Positions 8,124 through 17,276 of a stretch of 64,000 nt of DNA are shown here, piece after piece; the stretch's first letter is position 1; every line of letters begins with the position of its first letter. The DNA comes from Empedobacter stercoris. GTDB lineage: Bacteria > Bacteroidota > Bacteroidia > Flavobacteriales > Weeksellaceae. The stretch covers positions 1 to 64,000 of the forward strand of contig NZ_JACXZC010000015.1 in assembly GCF_020281205.1 (NCBI RefSeq), given 5' to 3'. The notes beneath the pieces are model-generated. The model was not told the origin of the DNA, did no database searches, and saw only the letters and a program-made list of their open reading frames with translations. The position numbers were made by a program, and so were the translations under genes.

Positions 8124-9515
8124 ATGAAAAAAATAATTACAAGCCTTTGCACCTTAATTGGTGCATTTGCTTTTGCACAACAAGGTACAGGTTACGACAC
8201 TCAGTACTCTACAAACGCAATTAATTTATACTCTCAAGATATCAATAGTGGAAATGCCAAATATATTGGTGTTGGTGGAGCTGTTGGAGCTTTAGGAAGT
8301 GATATAAACTCTGTAGAACAAAACCCTGCAGGATTAGGTGTTGCAATTAATTCTGATGTACAATTTACAGCTGGAGTTTCTACATTTAACAACACAACTA
8401 CTTTTGGAACAAAAATAAAAGAATCTGATAGTAATTTTGATTTTCAACAATTCGGAGGAACATTTGTTTTCGAAAACCCTGGTTCTAAATGGAACAGGTT
8501 TTCTGTTGGAGTAGCTTTTCTTAATCAACGCTTAGACAATTATTCAACAATTGGCACGAACGAAGGGATTAAATTTAATAATCCTGATGGAACTTTTAAT
8601 GGTTACATTAAAGATATTGACGGATACAAATCTAAATTCTCGGTTAATTTAGGTACAAGTTATGATGATAAAATCTATTTAGGTGCAGGATTAAATTTTC
8701 ATGAAACAAATTATTCAGGATTTGAACAATATGCCGAACGTGATGATAACAATGGTCAAACCTATGTTTATAACGCAGATGGTGCACCTTATAGTGAAAT
8801 AGGACAAGGCTTTTCGTTCTCTTTAGGAGCTATTTACAAAGTGAACCACAATGTACGTTTAGGAGCAGCTTATCATTCTCCTGTTTGGTACAATGTTGCT
8901 GAAGATTATTATGCTGCAAACTTTAACAATGATGGAGCAGTTGATTCTTACTATATGTATTCTTCAGATTATGACATGACTCGTGGTGGGCGTTTAGTAG
9001 GAAGTTTAGGTTTTGTTGTGGGTAAAAACTTATCAATTGGTGCTGATTATACGTACCACATGAATAACGACACAAAATTAAAACCTTCTCAATATTTCAA
9101 TAATACAAACAACTTCATCAATGATTTTGTAAAGAACTCGAGCGAAGTTAGAGTTGGTGCAGAGTATCGTGTAGATCGTTTCAAAGTAAGAGCCGGATAC
9201 AACTATGTCACTTCTCCTTACAAAGATTTCTCTATCGATTTAGCAAATGAAAACAATGTGGTAACAAACGCTGCTGTTTTATCTAAAGCTTTTCAAGGAG
9301 ATATTAACCGTGCAAGTTTTGGTTTAGGATACGATTTTGGAGGATTCTATATTGACGCTGCTTATCAATACCAAACTCAAAAATACCAACAGTTAATAGG
9401 TGGAACAGATTATATTGACACAAGCTACAATTTTGTTTCTTTACCTAATACATATGCCCCAAAAGTTAAATTAGACAACAATTTATTCTTGTTGACATTA
9501 GGTTGGCAGTTTTAA
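8124..9515 (+). CDS. OmpP1/FadL/TodX-family outer membrane transport protein
   Basis: The 463 residues begin with a Sec signal (residues 1-18, ending FAFA) and continue as an alternating beta-barrel sequence ending in an aromatic residue (LGWQF), the outer-membrane assembly signal. The N-terminus contains GVGGAVGALGSDINSVEQNP, matching the conserved AxxGGAxxAxxxDxxAxxxNPAG segment of the FadL/OmpP1 family. Members form 14-stranded channels for hydrophobic substrates such as fatty acids; the substrate here is unknown. The gene follows the repeat lipoprotein by 20 bases, and a strong terminator ends the pair. Confidence 0.88.
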   Translation: MKKIITSLCTLIGAFAFAQQGTGYDTQYSTNAINLYSQDINSGNAKYIGVGGAVGALGSDINSVEQNPAGLGVAINSDVQFTAGVSTFNNTTTFGTKIKESDSNFDFQQFGGTFVFENPGSKWNRFSVGVAFLNQRLDNYSTIGTNEGIKFNNPDGTFNGYIKDIDGYKSKFSVNLGTSYDDKIYLGAGLNFHETNYSGFEQYAERDDNNGQTYVYNADGAPYSEIGQGFSFSLGAIYKVNHNVRLGAAYHSPVWYNVAEDYYAANFNNDGAVDSYYMYSSDYDMTRGGRLVGSLGFVVGKNLSIGADYTYHMNNDTKLKPSQYFNNTNNFINDFVKNSSEVRVGAEYRVDRFKVRAGYNYVTSPYKDFSIDLANENNVVTNAAVLSKAFQGDINRASFGLGYDFGGFYIDAAYQYQTQKYQQLIGGTDYIDTSYNFVSLPNTYAPKVKLDNNLFLLTLGWQF

Positions 9516-9535
9516 TATAAAACATTTAAAAGCAT

Positions 9536-9567
9536 AAAAAATCGGATGAAATTCATCCGATTTTTTT
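9536..9567. terminator. Bidirectional intrinsic terminator
   Basis: A 15-bp stem, AAAAAATCGGATGAA with its complement around one unpaired base, lies between the convergent genes ending at 9515 and 9596. Confidence 0.85.
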
Positions 9568-9595
9568 ATGCTAATATTTTACATTTATAAAAGAC

Positions 9596-10348
9596 TTACA
9601 TCTTTTTTATTGAAGACATTCCAGAAGTACTTACTTTCGTTTTCAATCCATTTTCATCTACATAGCGAACAGAACTTGCTCCAGAACTATCGGCAGTCAA
9701 GCTATTCACAGCCCAAACAGTTGTTGAACTTGCTCCAGAACAATCTACTGTTACATTTGCAGCTTTAAGCTCTTTTCCAATAAACGATGATGCTCCCGAA
9801 ACAGAGATGTTTAAATCCTGTACATTTCCAGTAATTTTCATGCTTGAAGCGCCAGAATTATCAACAGAAATAGAATTAGAAACTACATCTAATTTCAAAT
9901 TACTTGCTCCCGATAAATCTACTGCTAATTTTTCTACTTTTTGGGTTGGAATAACGGTTACATTCGTTGCACCAGAAAGATTGAATGAACGTAATTTTTT
10001 ATGTGGAAAGTTAACTTTAATCGTAGCATTTTTCAGATTAACAGTACCTTTAATTTTAATCACTAAAATACCTTTTTCTACTTCGGTTACAATTCTATCC
10101 AAGATATTATCTGGGGCTTCAACAGAAATTTCGCCATCATAATTACCATCAGAAACCGTTACATTTATTGCACTACTGACATCAATTCCTTCAAAAGAAG
10201 AAATTTTTCGTATCTCTTTGATCGTATTATCACTTGCTTCTGCACGATCTAAATAATTAGAAGCAGGAGATTTAGAATTTAAATCTACCGAACAACTCGC
10301 TAATCCAAACGAACTGACTATTAAAATAGGAAGAACAATGTATTTCAT
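9596..10348 (-). CDS. DUF2807 (head GIN) lipoprotein
   Basis: The 250-residue protein has a lipoprotein signal (LASC, Cys19) and a DUF2807 beta-helix-like domain. The recurring SGAS/SGAT motifs (SLSGATNVTV, DLSGASNLKL, NSGASSMKI, SGASSF, DCSGASSTTV, DSSGASSVRY) are the repeats expected of a right-handed solenoid. The family is widespread in Bacteroidota and is often called a putative auto-transporter adhesin, but no function is established. It sits alone on the minus strand, divergent from the exonuclease III gene. Confidence 0.85.
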   Translation of the reverse strand: MKYIVLPILIVSSFGLASCSVDLNSKSPASNYLDRAEASDNTIKEIRKISSFEGIDVSSAINVTVSDGNYDGEISVEAPDNILDRIVTEVEKGILVIKIKGTVNLKNATIKVNFPHKKLRSFNLSGATNVTVIPTQKVEKLAVDLSGASNLKLDVVSNSISVDNSGASSMKITGNVQDLNISVSGASSFIGKELKAANVTVDCSGASSTTVWAVNSLTADSSGASSVRYVDENGLKTKVSTSGMSSIKKM

Positions 10349-10461
10349 ATTGATGCTTTTTATTATTAAGACGTATTAATTTCTAAAAAGTTACAAAAAA
10401 TATTCACTTTATTTATCATTCTAAATCAATCCGTCATAAATATTTATTAATTTCGCTTTCT

Positions 10462-11226
10462 ATGAAAATCATCAGTTACAATGTAAATGGAATTCGCGCT
10501 GCGATAACCAAAGGTTTGGTTGATTGGTTAGAAGCCGCACAACCAGATGTTTTTTGTATTCAAGAAACAAAAGCGATGCAAGAACAAGTAGACACAAAAC
10601 CCTTCGAGGATTTGGGCTACCATATTTATTGGCATGCTGCAGAGAAAAAAGGATATAGCGGTGTCGCAATTTTTTCTAAAATAAAACCTAATCACGTACA
10701 AATCGGAACTGGAATAGATTATATTGACAGAGAAGGACGTGTTTTGAGGCTTGACTTTGACAATGTTTCCGTCATTAGTTTATATTTACCAAGTGGAACT
10801 AATATTGAACGATTAGATTTTAAATTACAGTTTTGTGATGATTTTAAGGATTACATCAAAGAGCTTAAAATATCACATCCTAATTTAGTAATTTGTGGTG
10901 ATTACAACATCTGTCACGAAGCAATTGATATTCATGATCCTGTTCGTAACGCAAAAGTTTCGGGATTTTTACCCATCGAAAGAGAATGGATGTCAGCTTT
11001 TATTGATGAGTGTAACATGATTGATTCTTTCCGATATTTTGTAAAAGAACCTCATCATTATTCATGGTGGTCTTATCGAGCAAATTCTCGTAACAATAAT
11101 AAAGGTTGGAGAATAGATTACAATATGGTAAGTACTACTTTAGAAGAAAAAATGACGCGTGCTACAATTCTACCAGATGCAAAGCACTCGGATCATTGTC
11201 CTGTTTTATTAGAGTTAGACGTTTAA
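10462..11226 (+). CDS. xth: Exodeoxyribonuclease III / AP endonuclease
   Basis: The protein cleaves DNA 5' of abasic sites and removes 3' blocking groups in base-excision repair. The 254 residues show the endonuclease/exonuclease/phosphatase fold in order: SYNVNGIRAA near the N-terminus, the metal ligand Glu in CIQETKA, YSGVAIFSK, the catalytic VICGDYNICHE, RIDYNMVST, and the terminal SDHCPV with the catalytic Asp-His. The length is typical of XthA. A coiled-coil lipoprotein gene starts 10 bases downstream. Confidence 0.95.
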   Translation: MKIISYNVNGIRAAITKGLVDWLEAAQPDVFCIQETKAMQEQVDTKPFEDLGYHIYWHAAEKKGYSGVAIFSKIKPNHVQIGTGIDYIDREGRVLRLDFDNVSVISLYLPSGTNIERLDFKLQFCDDFKDYIKELKISHPNLVICGDYNICHEAIDIHDPVRNAKVSGFLPIEREWMSAFIDECNMIDSFRYFVKEPHHYSWWSYRANSRNNNKGWRIDYNMVSTTLEEKMTRATILPDAKHSDHCPVLLELDV

Positions 11227-11236
11227 GATTATAGAA

Positions 11237-11752
11237 ATGAAAAAAATTGTACTTTGTTGTTTTACCCTTTTCGCAATTACAAGTTGCGTACCTCAGAAAC
11301 AACACCAAGAATTAGAAATTAATTACTACAAAGCTTTAGACGATCAGTCGAATACATCGAAAGAGTTGAAATTAGCAAATCTTAAAATAGAAACTCTTGA
11401 AAAAGATTTAGCTAAAACGAAGAGTGAGTTGCACATCAAAGATACCGCTTTATCGAATGCGCAATCTATGATTAGAATTGCTCAAAAAGAACACGATACG
11501 AATTTGCAAGAATTGTATTCAGCTTTAAATAGTACTGGAGAAAAATCTAAACTTTTCTATGCGCAATTAAACGAAAAAGAAAAGCAAGTTGCCGAATTAA
11601 CGCAAAAAGTAAACGATTTAGATGCTAAGATTGATCAAAAAGATACAGAAATTTTCAATCTAAAAAGACAAATCTTGACACTGGAGATTAACCAAAAAGT
11701 TTCGGAAGCAACAGCAGCACCTCCAAAAACTAAAACACCGAATAAAAAGTAA
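11237..11752 (+). CDS. Coiled-coil lipoprotein
   Basis: The 171 residues begin with a lipoprotein signal (AITSC, Cys17). Most of the rest is charged heptad-like sequence rich in Lys, Glu and Leu (about residues 40-150), so an elongated coiled coil is likely. The C-terminus is a short Pro/Lys/Thr tail. No catalytic domain is visible, and the function is unknown; it may be an envelope spacer or adaptor. It is probably co-transcribed with the exonuclease gene 10 bases upstream, and a terminator follows. Confidence 0.75.
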   Translation: MKKIVLCCFTLFAITSCVPQKQHQELEINYYKALDDQSNTSKELKLANLKIETLEKDLAKTKSELHIKDTALSNAQSMIRIAQKEHDTNLQELYSALNSTGEKSKLFYAQLNEKEKQVAELTQKVNDLDAKIDQKDTEIFNLKRQILTLEINQKVSEATAAPPKTKTPNKK

Positions 11753-11756
11753 CTAT

Positions 11757-11789
11757 AAAAGTCTTATCTGAATTGGTAAGACTTTTTTT
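11757..11789 (+). terminator. Intrinsic terminator
   Basis: AAAAGTCTTA pairs with TAAGACTTTT (11777-11786) and is followed by T residues. It ends the xth-lipoprotein unit. Confidence 0.8.
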
Positions 11790-11805
11790 ATTCTCTAAAT
11801 CGAAT

Positions 11806-11813
11806 TAACTTTG
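11806..11813 (+). promoter_or_regulatory. Candidate -7 element of the GNAT gene
   Basis: TAACTTTG matches TAnnTTTG perfectly, 19 bases before the ATG at 11833. The A/T-rich terminator T run occupies the -33 position. Confidence 0.5.
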
Positions 11814-11832
11814 CATCAACTAAAACGTTTTA

Positions 11833-12306
11833 ATGAAAGTTATTTGCGAAACAAAAAGTTTGGTATTACGAGAGTTCTTCGAAATTGATGCGTTCGAATT
11901 ATTTCAATTAAATTCGGACAAAGAATTGATGAAAATCGTTAATGAAAAACCTTATAAATCTGAAGAGGAAGCAAAGTTTTTTATAGAAAGCATGGAAAAA
12001 CATTACCAAGAGCATGGTTTTGGTCTTTGGGGTGTGCATGAAAAAAAGAGCGGGCGATTTGTTGGATGGGGCGGTTTACGCCAAACTAAATATGGTCCTG
12101 TTATTAACATTCGTTTGAAACGTAAATTTCAGAACAAAGGTTATGGAACAGAAGTGCTAAATGCTATTGTAGATTACGCAAAAAATGAATTAAAATTGGA
12201 TAAAATTGCTGCTAAAGCTAATGCGAATCAACCTGAAACATTGAAACTATTACAACAATCTAAACTTCAACAATCAGAGGAAAACGAATTGATTTTCAAT
12301 TTATAA
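11833..12306 (+). CDS. GNAT-family N-acetyltransferase (RimJ/RimL-like)
   Basis: The 157 residues follow the RimJ/RimL-type GNAT layout: LVLREFFEIDAFELFQL at the start, the GFGLWGVHEKKSGRFVGWGG strands, then the acetyl-CoA loop KRKFQNKGYGTEVLNAIVDYA (the Q/RxxGxG/A signature as QNKGYG), and KANANQPETLKLLQ near the end. Members transfer acetyl groups from acetyl-CoA to amines such as protein N-termini or small molecules. The substrate cannot be told from the sequence. It is slightly short at the C-terminus compared with many RimL homologues (about 175 residues). It has its own promoter. Confidence 0.85.
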   Translation: MKVICETKSLVLREFFEIDAFELFQLNSDKELMKIVNEKPYKSEEEAKFFIESMEKHYQEHGFGLWGVHEKKSGRFVGWGGLRQTKYGPVINIRLKRKFQNKGYGTEVLNAIVDYAKNELKLDKIAAKANANQPETLKLLQQSKLQQSEENELIFNL

Positions 12307-12415
12307 ATAAAAAAATCTCTATTAATCACGAATTAGTATAAGTTAATCAGTTTTACATAAACATATAACGAAATTAAATAAATTATAGTATTTTTAAAAT
12401 TAATTAAAAATCATA

Positions 12416-13072
12416 ATGATTATGAAAAACACTTTATTAATTGGAGCTTTTCTACACCTTAGTTTTTTTATTAATGCTCAATATGTTGAACCCGAGAAAT
12501 CTGTAAAGGATGCTCAATTAAAAAAGCAAACTGAGATTATTACTCAACCCAAAACAAAATTTGATTCTATAGCCACTAAAAATATGCTCGCAATTGGTAA
12601 TGGAAAAATTACTGGAGTTGCATTTACAAGAGCACGATCTAATTCTCATTTTGGTCTTAAAACAGGAAATAAAATATATGCAAATAAAATCAAAGTAATC
12701 TTATTTCCTGTAACACCTTATTTTAATGATTACTATACCTTATGGAAAGATAAAGCTAAACATAATCCAAAAAAAAATAGATTTGTTTATATGGAACCTG
12801 CTGCTTACAGATATAGAATAGAGGCTATTACCAATAGTAGTGGAGAATTTACATTTCCGAATATGAAACCTGGTAAGTATTATTTATATGGAACTTTAAA
12901 TTATACTACAACTTTTTCAGGAAATCAATATACTGGAAGTGCATATAACGGATATGGAGGTAGAACAGATTATTATAAACCTTATGAATATTATAAAAAT
13001 AGTAGCGAATTTCTTGAGTTATTTGTAGAAGTTAAATCTGACGGAGAAGAAGTAAAAGTTAAGCTAAAATGA
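12416..13072 (+). CDS. Secreted protein with carboxypeptidase-regulatory-like segment
   Basis: The start may be the ATG at 12416 or the one at 12422 (MKNTLLIGAF); the second gives the tidier Sec signal, ending about INAQ. The mature part is Lys- and Tyr-rich. The segment SSGEFTFPNMKPGKYYLYG (about residues 140-160) is the hallmark of a CarboxypepD_reg-like beta-sandwich. A Tyr/Gly-rich stretch and an acidic, strand-forming C-terminus follow. No catalytic residues are seen, and the role is unknown. It stands alone between a GNAT gene and a convergent DUF4136 gene. Confidence 0.7.
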   Translation: MIMKNTLLIGAFLHLSFFINAQYVEPEKSVKDAQLKKQTEIITQPKTKFDSIATKNMLAIGNGKITGVAFTRARSNSHFGLKTGNKIYANKIKVILFPVTPYFNDYYTLWKDKAKHNPKKNRFVYMEPAAYRYRIEAITNSSGEFTFPNMKPGKYYLYGTLNYTTTFSGNQYTGSAYNGYGGRTDYYKPYEYYKNSSEFLELFVEVKSDGEEVKVKLK

Positions 13073-13192
13073 TATTGATAATTCGATCCTTGAATTAAAT
13101 CATTTAAAAGAAGAAGTCTCACAACTTAATGATGTTAGGTAAAAATCTTCTATTTAAAACTTTACTCAGATTGGAGTCTAAGAAAAAACACA

Positions 13193-13230
13193 AAAGAGAC
13201 TGTTTTCTCAAATTGTGATACAGTCTCTTT
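13193..13230. terminator. Intrinsic terminator between convergent genes
   Basis: AAAGAGACTGT (13193-13203) pairs perfectly with ACAGTCTCTTT (13220-13230). It touches the stop codon of the DUF4136 gene. Confidence 0.75.
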
Positions 13231-13753
13231 ATTTCTTTTTCGGTGGAAACTTTTGTAATAACTTATTAACCCCTTTATGTATATTTGCTGCACGCGTTTC
13301 TGGAGAAGCCTTTAAAGGCATTTGAATTTTAAGTGTTCCTTCCCATACCAATCGACCAGCATTAGTCATCGAAATCATAAAGTTTTGATTTAACTTTTGT
13401 GAGGTAATCGGAATCCCGACAGAAACTCCTCCACCAAAACCGTAACCACCTGTTCCCATACCGATACCTACATCAGAATTTTGTTGTGTCGAAACGAATT
13501 CTTCTGGTTTAATATCAACCATTAAATTCCCTTCATTGGTTTTCTGAAAACCTCTATACAACATTCCTTTTTCGATTGAAGAAAATAATCGAGCAGAATC
13601 TAAATCATTTAAACCTAAATCCACTGATTGAGAAAACGTATAGGTCTTGTTCTGTTCAAAGTTAAAATTTCGGTCATAATCAACCGCTACATTTTGCGTA
13701 CTACATGAAACTATTGTTAGGAAAATAGCACTTAATAAAAGTATTTTTTTCAT
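13229..13753 (-). CDS. DUF4136 lipoprotein
   Basis: The 174-residue protein has a lipoprotein signal (TIVSC, Cys17). The segment VDYDRNFNFEQNKTYTF is the typical opening of DUF4136, followed by a Gly-rich loop (GIGMGTGGYGFGGGVSVG) and a closing strand region with GRLVWEGTL and a terminal amphipathic helix. DUF4136 proteins are common lipoproteins in Bacteroidota and Proteobacteria with no proven biochemical role. The gene is monocistronic and converges on the secreted-protein gene. Confidence 0.85.
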   Translation of the reverse strand: MKKILLLSAIFLTIVSCSTQNVAVDYDRNFNFEQNKTYTFSQSVDLGLNDLDSARLFSSIEKGMLYRGFQKTNEGNLMVDIKPEEFVSTQQNSDVGIGMGTGGYGFGGGVSVGIPITSQKLNQNFMISMTNAGRLVWEGTLKIQMPLKASPETRAANIHKGVNKLLQKFPPKKK

Positions 13754-13820
13754 TGTTTATTTTTTTAAGATGTGAAGTTGAAATGTTATTTTTAAATGTT
13801 TCAATATCACATTATGTTAG

Positions 13821-14336
13821 TTATTTCAAAGAATTTATATACGTTTCAACTACTTTTCGTAATGAATCAAAACCGATATCATTTAAATTAATATCCTTAA
13901 TAGCAATCCATTTTACAGCTGCAATTTCTTCTTTTTCAAGAATAATATCTTCGTCAGGAAAATCAGCAATAAAAGCTAAATCACACGTCTTATAAGGGAT
14001 TCCCTTGTATTCGTAATCATTGGGTTGTGAAATAAAATAGTTGAATTTTTCGATTGGAATTGTAATTCCTAACTCCTCCTCTATCTCGCGCTGGCATGTT
14101 CTTTCTGCCGATTCATCAGGATCTGTAAACCCTCCTGCCAAATCTAACATTCCTTTCTTTGGCTCTTTATTACGAACGGTAAATAAAATCTTATCTTCTC
14201 TTATTAGAATAACTGCCACAGCCGCAGCTACGTTTTGATAATAAACTAAATCGCAGTTGTTGCATGTCATTTTTCTAAAATCAAAGTGATTGATTGCATG
14301 TCCACAGTTGGGACAAAATTTGAATGATTTTATCAT
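13821..14336 (-). CDS. Nudix hydrolase with N-terminal zinc ribbon
   Basis: The 171 residues start with a zinc ribbon (Cys8, Cys11, Cys25, Cys28), then a Nudix domain whose box runs from Gly69 to Ile91 (GGFTDPDESAERTCQREIEE and on), with all catalytic Glu residues of the GX5EX7REUXEEXGU pattern. Nudix enzymes hydrolyse nucleoside diphosphates linked to another moiety. The zinc ribbon resembles that of NAD pyrophosphatase NudC, but the protein is shorter, so the substrate is open. It is the last gene of a run after xerD (17-base gap). Confidence 0.9.
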   Translation of the reverse strand: MIKSFKFCPNCGHAINHFDFRKMTCNNCDLVYYQNVAAAVAVILIREDKILFTVRNKEPKKGMLDLAGGFTDPDESAERTCQREIEEELGITIPIEKFNYFISQPNDYEYKGIPYKTCDLAFIADFPDEDIILEKEEIAAVKWIAIKDINLNDIGFDSLRKVVETYINSLK

Positions 14337-14353
14337 CTTATTTAGGTTGATGG

Positions 14354-15241
14354 TTATTTATTTCTTGGATGAAATTTGATAATCGCATCTCGAATAAATT
14401 CTTGATCAACATGCGTATAAATTTCTGTCGTCGTAATACTTTCATGTCCTAACATCAGCTGAATTGCACGAAGATCTGCTCCATTTTTTAATAAATGAGT
14501 GGCAAAAGAATGACGAAATGTATGTGGACTAATTGTCTTTTTAACTCCAGCAATTATCGACAACTCTTTTACAATTGTAAAAATCATGACACGTGTTAGA
14601 TTTTTCCCTCGTCTATTTAGGAATAAAAAATCTTCGTATCCAACTTGAATAGGAATATGAATACGAATACTATCCTTGTACAAGTTAATATATTTTATCG
14701 TATAATCGCTTATCGGAACAAGTCTTTGTTTGTTTCCTTTTCCTATGACACGAATAAAACCATCGTCAAAAAAAAGATCAGAAATTTTAAGATTAATCAA
14801 TTCCGAAACACGTAAACCACAACCATATAGCACTTCTATAATAGCACGATTTCGCTGTCCTTCTGGTTTTGATAAATCAATTACTTCGATCATTTTATCA
14901 ATTTCTTTTTCTGATAGTACATCAGGAAGTTTCATTCCTATTTTTGGTGTTTCGAGTAAAGAAGTTGGATTATCTTCTCTAAAATCTTCAAGTTGTAAGT
15001 AACCAAAGAAACTTTTCAGGCCAGATATTACACGTGCTTGCGAACGAACGCTATAATCGCTCGAGGCAAAATCGTGCACAAAATCCCTCAAATCATCTTG
15101 TGAATAATCTAATGGTTGTTTATCCGAATAATTAATTAATTTTTGAATATCGCGTAGATAACCTTCAATCGTATTGTCAGAAACTCTTTTTTCTAATTTC
15201 AGATACATTTGATAGTCATACAAAGCATCTTTCCACAGCAT
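14354..15241 (-). CDS. xerD: Tyrosine recombinase XerD
   Basis: The 295 residues match XerC/XerD in length. The N-terminal SAM-like core-binding domain covers residues 1-90, and the catalytic domain follows with Arg144 (GLRVSEL), Lys168, His240 and Arg243 (HTFRHSFATHLL), His266 (LGHES) and nucleophile Tyr275 (IYTHV). XerD acts with XerC at the dif site to resolve chromosome dimers, activated by FtsK, whose gene lies at 37593-40124. No dif-like site was identified here. The start codon directly abuts the stop of the S41 protease gene, indicating one transcript. Confidence 0.93.
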   Translation of the reverse strand: MLWKDALYDYQMYLKLEKRVSDNTIEGYLRDIQKLINYSDKQPLDYSQDDLRDFVHDFASSDYSVRSQARVISGLKSFFGYLQLEDFREDNPTSLLETPKIGMKLPDVLSEKEIDKMIEVIDLSKPEGQRNRAIIEVLYGCGLRVSELINLKISDLFFDDGFIRVIGKGNKQRLVPISDYTIKYINLYKDSIRIHIPIQVGYEDFLFLNRRGKNLTRVMIFTIVKELSIIAGVKKTISPHTFRHSFATHLLKNGADLRAIQLMLGHESITTTEIYTHVDQEFIRDAIIKFHPRNK

Positions 15242-16825
15242 TTACTTCATTATTTTTTCAAGTTCAAAAATACGCTTTATCATTTCATCTTCGGGCATCC
15301 AAACTTGATAAAATGCACGCGAACCATATAAACTACCTGCGATTGTTGCTTTCATGTAGTTATCAACAGTTGTTGAAAACACAGGATTGAACTCATTAGA
15401 AGGAATTCCTAAAACACCTAAAAACTCATTTCTATACATTCCGGCACTAAAATATTTTAGAAAAATCGCCTCGTTATGAAACATAAAGAAATCGCGAATT
15501 GAATAGATTTTTTTAAATAAAAAATCATTAAAATAATTGGAGTCTTGGTTATAATACAGCCAATTTGATACAGAATTTGTATCTAAAGCAACAAATTCGT
15601 CAGGTATAATTCCACCGCCACCATACACTTTTTTACCAGATGGCGCTGTAAACTCTAACTCTTTATTGATTTTGATTGAATCTTTATTGTATAGCTCTCC
15701 TGACTTCAATCGTTTGTATAAGTCATCGCTGTATTTTGCTGTTTTCTTATCGAATGGTTTTTGGATAGATCGTCCCGAAGGTGTGTAATAATTAGCAACC
15801 GTTAACCGAACTTTTGTGTCATCACCTAAATTAATTTCGCGCTGCACCAAACCTTTACCAAAAGAGCGACGCCCCACAATAATTCCTCTTCCATAATCTT
15901 GTAAAGCTCCTGCAACAATCTCACTCGAAGAAGCCGAATTTTCATCCATTAAGACATAAATTTTACCTTCTTCAAAAAGACCTTTATTGGTTGCGTAAAT
16001 GTATTTTTTTCGTTTTTGTTTGTCTTGTGTATAAACAATCAATTCATTTTTAGTCAGAAACTCATCCGCTATTTCTTCTGCAATATGCATCAAACCACCA
16101 GGATTACCTCGTAAATCGAATACCAAGGTTTGCATCCCTTGATCTAACAAATCATTTAAACCTTGATGAACTTCTTTAGCCGAATTTTCAGAAAAACGGG
16201 TTAATTTTAGATACCCAATTTCGTTTGTCAACATATGTTTTCCTGTAACAGTTGGCAACGGAACAATTGTCCGTTTTATCGAAATTGTAAGAGGTTTCTC
16301 CTCTCTAATCACAGAAAGTTTAACCTCAGTCCCTTTTTTACCTTTCAATAGATTTTCTATCGTTTTGTTATCTTTGCCAATTAACGACTGATTGTCTGCA
16401 GCTATTAATTGATCCCCAAATTGAAGTTTTCCAAAATTTGAAGTTCCAGGTAAAGTTCGTTCGATTACAATTGTATCATTCAACATTCGAAATTGCACAC
16501 CAATCCCTACAAATTCACCTTTCAATTGTTCTTCAGCCTTTTGTACAGAAGCTTTGTCTATATATTTGCTGTGAGGATCTAATTTACCAACCATGTAGTT
16601 GATTGCATCATCCACTAAACTATCCGAATTAACATCGTTTACATATTCGTTGTCTATCAAAGAAACTAATCGACGAATTTTCTGTTCATTATCCGAATAT
16701 TGCAAACCTACAATATCCTTGTTTTCATCGAACGCAAAGTCGTATTTTTTCCCAACCATAAATCCGATCAAGAAAATAATCAGTACGATTAATACGACAT
16801 TAATAACTTTGAAAAAACTTCTCAT
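15242..16825 (-). CDS. S41-family C-terminal processing protease (CtpA-like)
   Basis: The 527 residues contain one N-terminal membrane anchor (residues 9-24), a PDZ domain (about 95-180) and an S41 peptidase core. The catalytic pair is Ser299 in NSASSSEIVAG and Lys324 in SFGKGLVQ, 25 residues apart as in CtpA and Prc. LRGNPGG at about 238-244 is the conserved substrate-binding loop. These periplasmic proteases trim or degrade proteins from the C-terminus. A helical domain follows from about residue 400. The gene sits between dCMP deaminase and xerD with essentially no gaps. Confidence 0.93.
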   Translation of the reverse strand: MRSFFKVINVVLIVLIIFLIGFMVGKKYDFAFDENKDIVGLQYSDNEQKIRRLVSLIDNEYVNDVNSDSLVDDAINYMVGKLDPHSKYIDKASVQKAEEQLKGEFVGIGVQFRMLNDTIVIERTLPGTSNFGKLQFGDQLIAADNQSLIGKDNKTIENLLKGKKGTEVKLSVIREEKPLTISIKRTIVPLPTVTGKHMLTNEIGYLKLTRFSENSAKEVHQGLNDLLDQGMQTLVFDLRGNPGGLMHIAEEIADEFLTKNELIVYTQDKQKRKKYIYATNKGLFEEGKIYVLMDENSASSSEIVAGALQDYGRGIIVGRRSFGKGLVQREINLGDDTKVRLTVANYYTPSGRSIQKPFDKKTAKYSDDLYKRLKSGELYNKDSIKINKELEFTAPSGKKVYGGGGIIPDEFVALDTNSVSNWLYYNQDSNYFNDFLFKKIYSIRDFFMFHNEAIFLKYFSAGMYRNEFLGVLGIPSNEFNPVFSTTVDNYMKATIAGSLYGSRAFYQVWMPEDEMIKRIFELEKIMK

Positions 16826-17269
16826 TTACTTGTATAATTCTTCTTCTGTAATCTGTTGAATTGTTATTCCTGCTTTTTCTAAAAAATCTAACCCTGAAAG
16901 GTCTTTATATTGTTGAATGTAGACAATACGCTTTATACCTGCCTGTAAAATCAATTTGCTACAATCTGTACAAGGCGAAAGAGTAATGTACAAAGTTGCT
17001 CCTTCAGCAGATTGAGTTGACGTTGCACATTTCAGAATTGCATTTGCTTCAGCATGCAGAACATGCCATTTGGTGTTTCCTGCTTCGTCTTCACATTTGT
17101 TCTCGAATCCACTTGGTGTACCATTATAACCATCAGAAATAATCATTCGATTTTTAACAATAATTGCACCAACTTTTTTACGTTCACAATAGGATAAATT
17201 TGCCCACTCAAAAGCCATTTTAAGATAAGCTTTATCGTATCGTAATTGTTTGTCTAAATTTGTTTCCAT
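16826..17269 (-). CDS. Deoxycytidylate (dCMP) deaminase
   Basis: I chose the ATG at 17269 (METNLDKQ) over the in-frame one at 17317, which would overlap the upstream gene and encode a basic leader not seen in the family. The 147-residue protein has the zinc site His72-Ala-Glu74 (HAEAN) and Pro99-Cys100-x-x-Cys103 (PCTDC). The segment SDGYNGTPSGF binds nucleotide in dCMP deaminases. It converts dCMP to dUMP, feeding thymidylate synthase (thyA at 50035). It starts 7 bases after the PF10136 gene. Confidence 0.92.
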   Translation of the reverse strand: METNLDKQLRYDKAYLKMAFEWANLSYCERKKVGAIIVKNRMIISDGYNGTPSGFENKCEDEAGNTKWHVLHAEANAILKCATSTQSAEGATLYITLSPCTDCSKLILQAGIKRIVYIQQYKDLSGLDFLEKAGITIQQITEEELYK

Positions 17270-17276
17270 TTTCAAC

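Noticed and set aside
7226-8152. Long antisense and out-of-frame frames within the repeat lipoprotein gene
   Set aside because: Their Cys/Trp/His/Ile-rich composition mirrors the biased coding repeats; the plus-strand frame has a lipoprotein signal.
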